Part shown: one piece after another, positions 1-6,042 of the stretch
Layout of the letters: every line of letters begins with the position of its first letter
Position numbering within the stretch: position 1 is the first letter of the stretch
Assembly: GCA_045540915.1 (NCBI GenBank)
Contig: JAZQID010000121.1
Span: forward strand, 1-7,475
DNA from: RGIG2206 sp045540915
GTDB lineage: Bacteria; Bacillota; Clostridia; Oscillospirales; Acutalibacteraceae
Length of the DNA stretch: 7,475 bases
Direction of reading: 5' to 3'
The notes under the pieces: model-generated
Database searches by the model: none
Told to the model about the DNA's origin: nothing
Seen by the model: only the letters and a program-made list of their open reading frames with translations
Translations under genes and position numbers: made by a program

Positions 1-79
1 CGAAGTCTGAGCAGGGGCTTTTGTCGCACCACCAGGTCAGAACCCGCATTTGCTTTTCGGAAAAGGGCTTAAACTGCAT
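1..79 (-). CDS. terL: Phage terminase large subunit, N-terminal fragment (runs off window)
   Basis: An ATG at 79-77 opens a frame that stays open to the window edge and gives 26 residues beginning MQFKPFSEKQMRVLTWW. A short F-x-P-F-S-x-K-Q leader followed by a Leu-Thr-Trp-Trp segment is typical of the extreme N-terminus of PBSX/Firmicutes-type large terminase subunits. In that family it precedes the ATPase Walker A motif, which here would lie outside the window. The large subunit is the ATP-driven motor and nuclease that cuts concatemeric phage DNA and packs it into the prohead. The ribosome binding site (GGAGTG, 90-85) overlaps the last codons of the small subunit gene, whose stop is only 4 bp upstream, so the two are probably translated as a pair. 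The call rests on 26 residues plus the neighbour. Neither ATPase nor nuclease residues can be seen. Confidence 0.75.
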   Translation of the reverse strand, partial: MQFKPFSEKQMRVLTWWCDKSPCSDF

Positions 80-83
80 ATTT

Positions 84-545
84 TCACTCCTGCTCCGAAA
101 GCCTGCGCGCGCCCTCTTCAAGCGCACGGTAGAAGGGCTCCGCTCGGTCGTCCTCGGGGTCGGCCAGATCACTCAGTCGGTCAAGGGCCTTCAGTCTGTC
201 GAAAAACTTTATTTCCACCCCATTTTTCGAACGTTTGACCTCCGACACCATATAGAGATCGAGCGCATCAAGGTCATCGGGCACCCCGTCGGCAAAGCAG
301 AGTCGCACCGCGTCGGCCACACTACCGAATGCGATCCTCTCGTACCCTGCCACAGCGTTGCGCTTAAAAAGCGCCGCGCCGTACTGCTCAATGGCCTTGC
401 GCACCTCTCCCCTTCCAAGCAATCGGTCGGCCGCCTTGGTCGGTGCCAAGCGGTAGCCCGCCCGTACCGCCGCCTCGGTCGGCGCACAGCCTTGTGCCAT
501 CAATCTGCAAAACTCCTCTTCCTTTGGCTTCAAATTGGTCTTCAC
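84..545 (-). CDS. terS: Phage terminase small subunit
   Basis: This 153-residue protein has the layout of the Terminase_2-type small subunit, the DNA-recognition component that binds phage DNA and hands it to the large subunit for cutting and packaging. Residues 5-45 form the helix-turn-helix region (LKPKEEEFCRLMAQG, then TEAAVRAGY), a hallmark opening of the family. A middle segment around residues 70-85 reads FGSVADAVRLCF. The C-terminal part carries the usual EVKRSKNGVEIKFFDRLKAL stretch that joins to the oligomerisation region. About 150 residues is normal for the family. The start is GTG at 545-543, chosen because AAGGAGG at 560-554 sits 8 nt upstream. The large subunit gene follows after 4 bp. 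No repressor, integrase or portal gene is visible, so whether the prophage is intact cannot be judged. Confidence 0.88.
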   Translation of the reverse strand: MKTNLKPKEEEFCRLMAQGCAPTEAAVRAGYRLAPTKAADRLLGRGEVRKAIEQYGAALFKRNAVAGYERIAFGSVADAVRLCFADGVPDDLDALDLYMVSEVKRSKNGVEIKFFDRLKALDRLSDLADPEDDRAEPFYRALEEGARRLSEQE

Positions 546-553
546 TGCAAATT

Positions 554-560
554 CCTCCTT
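554..560 (-). promoter_or_regulatory. Ribosome binding site of the small terminase gene
   Basis: AAGGAGG on the minus strand lies 8 nt before the GTG at 545. It matches the anti-Shine-Dalgarno sequence perfectly and fixes the start as GTG rather than a later ATG. Confidence 0.85.
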
Positions 561-577
561 TCACTAATAGCGCTGAA

Positions 578-610
578 AATATGCACCGTTGTCGCAACCT
601 ATGCAACAAC
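578..610 (-). promoter_or_regulatory. Possible promoter/operator upstream of the terminase genes
   Basis: On the minus strand a weak promoter can be drawn: TTGCAT (606-601), 17 bp, CATATT (583-578). The spacer contains a small dyad, GTTG-TCG-CAAC (588-598 on the plus strand), which extends imperfectly outward to GCA (583-585) and TGC (602-604). A further CAAC follows at 607-610. AT-rich DNA at 611-650 lies upstream. The position is right for phage late-gene control, but the promoter matches only 3 of 6 and 4 of 6 consensus bases, so this is a tentative reading. Confidence 0.3.
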
Positions 611-643
611 GAAAAAATTCATAAAAATTTTTTATTTTTACAC

Positions 644-683
644 AAAAAATCCCCCAAGAAAGCCTTTTGGCTCCCTTGGGGGA
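644..683 (-). terminator. Intrinsic terminator of the ABC operon
   Basis: On the minus strand, 14 bp past the last ABC transporter gene, a stem runs from 683 to 650. The outer arm is 9 bp (TCCCCCAAG with CTTGGGGGA), followed by two mismatches, a 4-bp inner arm and an AAAA loop. Six T residues follow directly (649-644). The plus-strand reading lacks a T tract, so it acts in the minus direction and separates the transporter operon from the phage genes. Confidence 0.92.
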
Positions 684-696
684 TTAAAATATTGTT

Positions 697-2883
697 CTAT
701 TTGTCCTGAACGGATTTTACGCGGTTGAGCTTCGACTGAGCGGTGACAAGCCCGTAGTAGATGCCCTTTTGCCGCATAAGCTCCTCGTGGGTACCGATCT
801 GGTCTACCGTGTGGTCGTTGAGTACTATGATGCGGTTGGCGTTACGCAGGGTAGACAGCCTGTGGGCAATAGCAAAGGTGGTGCGCCCCGCGATCATTCG
901 CTCAATGGCCTGCTGGACGAGATCCTCACTCTCGGTATCGAGGGAGCTGGTCGCCTCGTCAAGAATGAGCAGTCGCGGATTGGACAGTATGGCGCGCGCG
1001 ATGGCGATACGCTGACGCTCGCCGCCCGAGACCTTGTAGCCTTTTTCGCCGATATAGGTGTTGTAACCATCGGGCATCGCGCATATAAAGTCGTGGGCAT
1101 TGGCCATTTTGGCGGCAACGATTATCTCCTCCATAGAGGCGTTCGGGCAGGAATAACGGATGTTGTCAAGCACGGTGCCTGAAAACAGGAAGGTCTCCTG
1201 AAGCACTACGCCTATCTGCCTGTGCAGGTCCTCCTTGCGAATGGAGCGCAGGTCAACACCGTCGAGCAGTATTTGTCCGTCGTCGACGTCGTAGAGCCGC
1301 ATCAGCAGATTGATAAGGGATGACTTACCGACTCCCGAAGGGCCTACGATGCCGATCATCTCGCCCTTTTTGACCTTGAAGCTGACATTCTGCAGCACCG
1401 TTTCATAGGAATTGTAGCCAAAACTAACATTCCTGAACTCAACGTCTCCGCCTATCTCGTGGTCAACGGCATTGTCGGTGTCGACCACCTCAGGCTCCTC
1501 GTCAAGCACCGCGTAGATGCGGTCCAAGGAGTTGAGCATACGCATTATCATACGGGGCAGGTTTGCCATCCAGCGCAACGGCGCGTAGAGCATCATCGCA
1601 TAGGCGGTGAACTGAACGAGGGTCTCGACCGGCATTCTTCCGCCGAGTACCTCGACACCGCCAAAATAGGTTACAAAGCTTACTCCGAGGCCCACCAGCA
1701 AGGTCAACATCGGGAAAAAGATGGCCCAAAAGACCTCGTTGTTGCTGTTAATGACGGCAAGCTCTTCGGAATAGCCCTCAAATTTCTTCGCCTCGACCTT
1801 CTCTCTGCCAAAGGTCTTGACCACGCGGATGCCCGAAATGACGTCCTGCAGTCGATTCTTAATCTTGTCGTGCTTGCGGGATTGGGCACGGAAAAGGGTG
1901 CGTATCTTCTTGTTAAACAGGCGGGAAAGAACAAGAACGAGAGGGGTAAACGAAACGGCCACCAGAGCCAGTTTCCAATTTATAAAAAGCATCAGTATCA
2001 AGGCACCGACCATCGTGACGAGGTTGCTGAGCATACCGCCGAAGCAATGGTCCATAAACTCCCTGATAACACCGGTATCGGTGGTCACTCGGTTCATAAG
2101 CTCGCCCGCCTTGGCACGCGACATAAAGGACATCGACAGGGTCTGCACCTTGTTAAAGACCTTTTGGCGCAGGTCCATACTCATTTTTGCGCCGAGGTGG
2201 ACGCAGAGCATCCTTTTGGCCACCGAGCTGAAAACGTTGACGGCGCCCAACACGCCGATAAACAGGAACAGAGGTAATACGTCGGCGAAAACGCCGTTGA
2301 CATCCTTAAGATAGTCGCCGAGGATGACCTTCTGCACCTGCTGAGCGTAGAGGGTGCAGGATGAACTGACGAGCATCAGGGCGGATATCAGTATCAGCCG
2401 CCAGATATACGGCTTACACAGCCCCCAGAAGCGATCAAAACTGACCTTTCTGTTGGAGCAGGCGGCACAAACGGTGCCGTTTAACGCCTCGCCGCAGACG
2501 ATGCAGTACCTCTCGCGCAGTCCCTTTTTGACCGACACAGCCTGCTTGAGCAAGGCGGCGTTGACTCTGCCTGCGATCTCGGAGAAGCGGTCGGCGTGCT
2601 TTAGCGAAAAGCGCGCAACTACACGCTCGGCGCCGTTGACTCGCGCAACCAAGGCTCCGCAACCGACATAGACCTCGCACTTAAGCCGTTGGCAATCGTC
2701 GAGCAAGAGGGTCGTCTTGAGTTCGTCACCGTCAAACACGACGATACGCTCCTGAGTAACGGCCACGAATCCGTCGTAGAACTCGCCCTTTTCATTCAGG
2801 TCGCAGGCAGACGCATAGCGCACCTGATCCCCTTGCGCAAGGGCCTCAAGCTGTTTTTGGCTCAAATCAAATTTCAGGTGCAC
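697..2883 (-). CDS. ABC exporter half-transporter with N-terminal domain and zinc-ribbon-like insert
   Basis: This is a permease fused to an ATPase, about 728 residues against about 580 for ordinary half-transporters. The excess is N-terminal. Residues 1-115 form a beta-rich domain (GFVAVTQERIVVF, residues 38-50) resembling bacterial PH-like folds. A four-cysteine cluster follows, CIVC at 127-130 and CAAC at 139-142, fitting a zinc ribbon. The six-helix exporter membrane domain spans about 158-452. The ATPase domain is complete: A-loop Tyr490, Walker A GPSGVGKSS 514-522, Q-loop Gln562, signature VSGGE 618-622, Walker B Asp642 with catalytic Glu643, D-loop SLD 647-649, H-loop His674. I chose GTG at 2883 because GGAGG (2896-2892) lies 8 nt upstream, whereas the earlier GTG at 2892 overlaps that site. 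It is the last operon gene, beginning about 30 bp after the DUF1854 gene. It probably pairs with the other ABC protein. The substrate is unknown. Confidence 0.93.
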   Translation of the reverse strand: MHLKFDLSQKQLEALAQGDQVRYASACDLNEKGEFYDGFVAVTQERIVVFDGDELKTTLLLDDCQRLKCEVYVGCGALVARVNGAERVVARFSLKHADRFSEIAGRVNAALLKQAVSVKKGLRERYCIVCGEALNGTVCAACSNRKVSFDRFWGLCKPYIWRLILISALMLVSSSCTLYAQQVQKVILGDYLKDVNGVFADVLPLFLFIGVLGAVNVFSSVAKRMLCVHLGAKMSMDLRQKVFNKVQTLSMSFMSRAKAGELMNRVTTDTGVIREFMDHCFGGMLSNLVTMVGALILMLFINWKLALVAVSFTPLVLVLSRLFNKKIRTLFRAQSRKHDKIKNRLQDVISGIRVVKTFGREKVEAKKFEGYSEELAVINSNNEVFWAIFFPMLTLLVGLGVSFVTYFGGVEVLGGRMPVETLVQFTAYAMMLYAPLRWMANLPRMIMRMLNSLDRIYAVLDEEPEVVDTDNAVDHEIGGDVEFRNVSFGYNSYETVLQNVSFKVKKGEMIGIVGPSGVGKSSLINLLMRLYDVDDGQILLDGVDLRSIRKEDLHRQIGVVLQETFLFSGTVLDNIRYSCPNASMEEIIVAAKMANAHDFICAMPDGYNTYIGEKGYKVSGGERQRIAIARAILSNPRLLILDEATSSLDTESEDLVQQAIERMIAGRTTFAIAHRLSTLRNANRIIVLNDHTVDQIGTHEELMRQKGIYYGLVTAQSKLNRVKSVQDK

Positions 2884-2889
2884 ATCCGT

Positions 2890-2896
2890 CACCTCC
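2890..2896 (-). promoter_or_regulatory. Ribosome binding site deciding the start of the distal ABC gene
   Basis: GGAGGTG on the minus strand. Its last three bases are themselves an in-frame GTG, which would give a three-residue-longer protein but cannot be both binding site and start. The next in-frame GTG at 2883 has ideal spacing. An out-of-frame ATG at 2885-2883 overlaps it and opens only a three-codon frame. Confidence 0.75.
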
Positions 2897-2913
2897 GTTC
2901 CTCAAAAAATGTT

Positions 2914-3459
2914 TTACAGGTAAAGGTCGAGCTTTTTTTGATCCCTTCTGCTCAATTTAAGCAGGTCGGGCACTTCAAATCGGTTGGAATCGATATCGGT
3001 GAATATCAGCCGAGTCTCCGAAAGGCGCGTCACGGCATCACTTCCGCCTCGGAAGGTGAATTTACATCTGCCGTGGTCGGTCATAACATCAAGGGTGGAA
3101 AAGCCGTGCTTATCCTTTGCGGAATAGACGCGGTTGATCTTGGGAGTAAAGTAGCGAAGCTGCAGCTGATCCTCAATAAGTTTTACGGTATCATCATCAA
3201 AATCGGACAGGCGGCCGATAAGACCGATCTCCGCCTTCTTGTCATCGGCCTGACGCACCGAGATGTATATGTCGGGGTCGGTGAATGGAAAGGCGCGGAA
3301 CAGCATCACACGGTCATAATGCTCCCCCTCAAAATCAAGAGAGGCAAAGCCCCCTTCGGTACGGGCAAAGCGAGCGTTATCGGGGGTGATATACCTGACC
3401 GAAAAACGACTCTCGGTATCAGGCACGACCGATTTAAGACTGCTTACATTTTCTTTCAT
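2914..3459 (-). CDS. DUF1854 family protein
   Basis: This soluble-looking 181-residue protein has no signal peptide or membrane segment. I assign it to DUF1854 on overall pattern: an early FARTEGGFASLDFEGEHYDR segment (31-50), RAFPFTDPD (55-63), EIGLI (77-81), LRYFTPKI (101-108), a beta-rich VMTDHGR segment (115-121) and RLIFTDIDSNRFEVPDL near the C-terminus. The family has no known biochemical function. From memory, members recur beside ABC half-transporters, and in some Proteobacteria beside cyanophycin genes. No cyanophycin gene is visible here. The ATG at 3459 overlaps the stop of the upstream ABC gene as ATGA (3459-3456), with AAGGGGG 8 nt before it inside that gene, indicating translational coupling and matched dosage. 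It lies between the two transporter genes, so a regulatory or accessory subunit is the simplest inference. Confidence 0.8.
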   Translation of the reverse strand: MKENVSSLKSVVPDTESRFSVRYITPDNARFARTEGGFASLDFEGEHYDRVMLFRAFPFTDPDIYISVRQADDKKAEIGLIGRLSDFDDDTVKLIEDQLQLRYFTPKINRVYSAKDKHGFSTLDVMTDHGRCKFTFRGGSDAVTRLSETRLIFTDIDSNRFEVPDLLKLSRRDQKKLDLYL

Positions 3460-5735
3460 TCCACTATCCCCCTTTTCGACATCGCCTGACTTTGAATGAC
3501 CGCCAAACGATGATAGGTTCCCTTTTGCGCCATAAGTTCCTCGTGGGTACCGCGCTCGGTGATCTTTCCATCCTCGATTACCACAAGCTGATCGGCATTT
3601 CGCAGGGTGGACAGTCGGTGAGCAACCGAAACGGTGGTCCTGCCCTTTGTCAAGTCCTCAAGCGCCTTTTGAATATATATCTCGGTCTCGGTATCGACAG
3701 AGGCGGTCGCCTCGTCGAGAATTAGTATCTTCGGATCGGTGAGAATGGCACGCGAGATCGACAGGCGCTGTCTTTCTCCGCCCGATAGTTCCCTTCCCGC
3801 AGGTCCGATGACGGTATCGTATCCGTCGGGAAGCTTCATTATGAAATCGTGTGCCGCCGCCGAGATTGCCGCCGAAACGATCTCCTCTCGAGTCGCTTCG
3901 GGTCGGGCATAGGCGATATTCTCGGCCACCGTTCCCATAAATATATAGGTCTCCTGCGACACCATCGCGACAAGGCCGTGCAGGTCCTTGAAGGAAAGAT
4001 CGCGGATGTCCACTCCGTCGATTGTGATCTGACCCTCGTCAACGTCATACAGCCGCGAAATCAGGTTGAGCATAGTCGATTTGCCTGCTCCCGAGTGTCC
4101 CACAACGCCCAGCAACTGATCCGGCTTGGCGTGAATGGAGATATCCTTGAGGACCGGTTTGCCCTTTTCGTAGGCAAAACTGACGTTTTTAAGCTCGACG
4201 TCCCCCTTGATCTCGGGCAGATGCACAGGCTCATCGGCCTCGACCACGTCGGGTTTGGCATCGATTATCTCGAAGATTCGCTGTGCGCAGTTCATACAAT
4301 TGACCCACTGACGTATAAAGTGAGATAAATTTTCAAATGGGCCGGCCAGCATACCGACGTATCCCATAAAGGTGATGAGCATCGCGTAGTCCATCTCGCC
4401 CTCACGGGACAGAATTATCCACGCGCCGACGGCGTAGATCATCAGCGAAATCATCTCGCGCACCACCGAAAACAGAGCAAACAGCCACGATTCAACGCCG
4501 CCAAGGTCGGTCTCGACCTTGCCGACACGTCGGTTGGCGCGAACGAAGCGCTTGGTCTCGCTCTGCTCAGTACCGAAGGCACGCACCACCCTTGCGCCCG
4601 TAAGGTTATCGTTTATCTGCGAGTTCATCGCACGGGAGGCGCGGTGCCGTCTGCCGTGCATCGTCCACATGATCGGGACAAGCAGGAAGGTTATTATCGC
4701 AGGAACGGGCAACATAATCATTGCCGCAACGGAAAGCCGCCAGTTGAGTGAGAACATTATGACGAAGGCAACCGCAATAGTGATAAGATCTATCACCGTC
4801 GTTGGCAGGCTGTCGATAAAGAAATATGTCACTTCGTAAGCATCGTCGAGCACGCGGGTCATAAGGGTGCCAGTCTGCTTGCTTTGGTAAAACCTCAGCG
4901 ACAGGCGGCTCATGGCGTCGAAGACCTTGCTCTTGATATCCTTGACCAAGAATGGTACGAATTTCGCTACTACCACACCCTGCACGACGTGAGAAAGCTG
5001 ATTGAGCACCCTGACCGCGAGCATAGTCAGCACCACCAAGGCCAAGGCCAGAATGGGCCCCTGTGCCTGCGGTGAAACAAGGCCGTTTAAGGCATCCTTG
5101 CCGCTGAGCACCTCGCCGTAGAGTACGTTTCCGCTCAGGTAGGGACCGGCAAGGGCAAAGCCCGATATGGCGAAGATGCTCAGGAAGGTGAGCGCCGTAT
5201 GCCATTTGTACGGCTTGAAGAAGGCAAGCAAACGCAAAAATGATGAGCCTCGTTTGTTGCGCTTGGGATCCTTTTTCTCCTCTTTGTCGCGTGGCCTGCG
5301 TCTGTCATCCTGCTCAAACTCGGTCTTGCGACCCGTCTGCACATCATATTTATGAACAAAACCGCCGATGTCATCTGCTCGGGTGTTGGAAGATACCGCA
5401 AGGATCATCGACTCGCTTTTATACTCAAGTCGGAGCAAAAGGCTCGCAACCTGCCTCTCCTCTTTCATTTCGCCGCAATCGGAGAGGGCAAAACGCTCCA
5501 CCTCGCACCCTTCGGGCAAAAGATCGGGTGCTTTGTGTTCGGCGAAGTTCATATTCTTGACTATTTCGGGCGCTGATATGCGAATCATCTGCTCATCGGT
5601 GAGCAGGAGCCAGCCGTTGCGGTAACGGCACTGCAGGTCCATATCGGTAAAGCAACAGGCGCGAACATCTCCTTCGGCTATGCCCAAGGCGGAAAAATCA
5701 GGCATTTTTGCCTTTTCTTCGCTCGGTGTCTTCAC
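3456..5735 (-). CDS. ABC exporter half-transporter with N-terminal accessory domain
   Basis: First gene of the operon, about 759 residues, a permease fused to an ATPase. Residues 1-135 form an N-terminal domain with a beta-strand pattern (NGWLLLTDEQMIRI, 40-53) like that of the partner transporter, but without its zinc-ribbon cysteines. A very charged linker (about 136-163, rich in Arg, Lys, Asp, Glu) leads to the six-helix exporter membrane domain (about 175-480). The ATPase domain is complete: A-loop Tyr522, Walker A GHSGAGKST 546-554, Q-loop Gln594, signature LSGGE 650-654, Walker B Asp674 with catalytic Glu675, D-loop SVD 679-681, H-loop His706. The sequence is full length and undamaged. 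GTG at 5735 is preferred, with AAGGGGTGA 5 nt upstream. The earlier GTG at 5744 lies inside that site. It probably forms a heterodimer with the distal ABC protein. Substrate cannot be read from sequence. Confidence 0.93.
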   Translation of the reverse strand: MKTPSEEKAKMPDFSALGIAEGDVRACCFTDMDLQCRYRNGWLLLTDEQMIRISAPEIVKNMNFAEHKAPDLLPEGCEVERFALSDCGEMKEERQVASLLLRLEYKSESMILAVSSNTRADDIGGFVHKYDVQTGRKTEFEQDDRRRPRDKEEKKDPKRNKRGSSFLRLLAFFKPYKWHTALTFLSIFAISGFALAGPYLSGNVLYGEVLSGKDALNGLVSPQAQGPILALALVVLTMLAVRVLNQLSHVVQGVVVAKFVPFLVKDIKSKVFDAMSRLSLRFYQSKQTGTLMTRVLDDAYEVTYFFIDSLPTTVIDLITIAVAFVIMFSLNWRLSVAAMIMLPVPAIITFLLVPIMWTMHGRRHRASRAMNSQINDNLTGARVVRAFGTEQSETKRFVRANRRVGKVETDLGGVESWLFALFSVVREMISLMIYAVGAWIILSREGEMDYAMLITFMGYVGMLAGPFENLSHFIRQWVNCMNCAQRIFEIIDAKPDVVEADEPVHLPEIKGDVELKNVSFAYEKGKPVLKDISIHAKPDQLLGVVGHSGAGKSTMLNLISRLYDVDEGQITIDGVDIRDLSFKDLHGLVAMVSQETYIFMGTVAENIAYARPEATREEIVSAAISAAAHDFIMKLPDGYDTVIGPAGRELSGGERQRLSISRAILTDPKILILDEATASVDTETEIYIQKALEDLTKGRTTVSVAHRLSTLRNADQLVVIEDGKITERGTHEELMAQKGTYHRLAVIQSQAMSKRGIVE

Positions 5736-5740
5736 ATATC

Positions 5741-5749
5741 TCACCCCTT
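5741..5749 (-). promoter_or_regulatory. Ribosome binding site deciding the start of the first ABC gene
   Basis: AAGGGGTGA on the minus strand is one base short of a perfect anti-Shine-Dalgarno match. It contains an in-frame GTG (5744-5742) that is unlikely to be the start. The GTG at 5735 is correctly spaced. An overlapping out-of-frame ATG at 5737 is followed at once by TGA. Confidence 0.7.
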
Positions 5750-5767
5750 TTTCGTGTTATCTTTCTT

Positions 5768-5796
5768 ATTTTATCATCGTAAAACCCAACTGTCAA
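5768..5796 (-). promoter_or_regulatory. SigA-type promoter of the ABC-DUF1854-ABC operon
   Basis: On the minus strand, TTGACA (5796-5791) is followed by a 17-bp spacer and TAAAAT (5773-5768). The -35 is perfect and the -10 is 5 of 6. Transcription would start near 5761, leaving a leader of about 25 nt before the GTG at 5735, too short for a riboswitch. Confidence 0.85.
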
Positions 5797-5816
5797 TAAC
5801 GTGATAACCACAGTTG
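5787..5816 (-). promoter_or_regulatory. Possible operator overlapping the -35 of the ABC operon
   Basis: Inverted repeat CAACTGT (5787-5793) and ACAGTTG (5810-5816), 7 bp per arm with a 16-bp gap. The promoter-proximal arm overlaps the -35 hexamer. Between the arms lies a direct repeat, ATAAC-GTG-ATAAC (5796-5808). The placement suits a repressor or activator site for a dimeric regulator. No regulator gene is present in the window. Confidence 0.4.
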
Positions 5817-5864
5817 TAATATGTTGTCAAACAATATTCTTTGCGCCCACCGGCAGTATAATGC

Positions 5865-5906
5865 AAAAAATGGTTGGGTGATAAAAATATCGCTCAACCG
5901 TTTTTT
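5865..5906. terminator. A/T-flanked hairpin, possible bidirectional terminator
   Basis: GGTTGGGTG (5872-5880) pairs with CGCTCAACC (5891-5899) as nine pairs including two wobbles, with a 10-nt AT loop. It is flanked by AAAAAA (5865-5870) and TTTTTT (5901-5906). In plus-strand RNA the stem is continuous. In minus-strand RNA two pairs become mismatches, but six Ts still follow. It probably serves as a back-up terminator after tuf. The rest of the 5745-6042 gene-free stretch holds only the promoter, the operator-like repeat and the tuf terminator. Confidence 0.55.
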
Positions 5907-5987
5907 GTTGCAATATCGGGCCAACACAGTTCGCCCATTCGGTGAAGTGAACCCGATTATATGGACAACACCCTATATTCTATAAGG

Positions 5988-6017
5988 AAAACACTCCTGA
6001 GGATATCCTCAGGAGTG
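5988..6017 (-). terminator. Intrinsic terminator of tuf
   Basis: A perfect 26-bp palindrome (5992-6017, arm CACTCCTGAGGAT) begins 25 bp after the tuf stop. On the minus strand it is followed by TTTTCC (5991-5986). The T tract is short but the stem is strong, and its position directly after tuf supports the call. Confidence 0.82.
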
Positions 6018-6042
6018 CTGTTATTAACCGGAACTAAGTTAA

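Noticed and set aside
1459..2277. Plus-strand open frame of 272 codons within the distal ABC gene
   Set aside because: It lies entirely antisense to an intact transporter with all motifs, has no family resemblance and is rich in His/Gln as expected of a shadow frame.
2884..2892. GTG at 2892 as the start of the distal ABC gene
   Set aside because: It overlaps the GGAGG ribosome binding site; the in-frame GTG at 2883 has the normal 8-nt spacing.
2689..3489. Plus-strand open frame of 266 codons opposite the DUF1854 gene
   Set aside because: It spans the antisense of two genes and their junction; the minus-strand gene has coupling, a ribosome binding site and family motifs.
5802..5830. Second promoter for the ABC operon with TTGACA at 5830-5825
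   Set aside because: The hexamer 17 bp downstream (TTATCA) matches the -10 consensus poorly, while the promoter at 5796-5768 is near consensus.
5931..5947. Small hairpin TTCGCC/GGTGAA
   Set aside because: Six pairs including a wobble, no T tract and no link to a gene; expected by chance.
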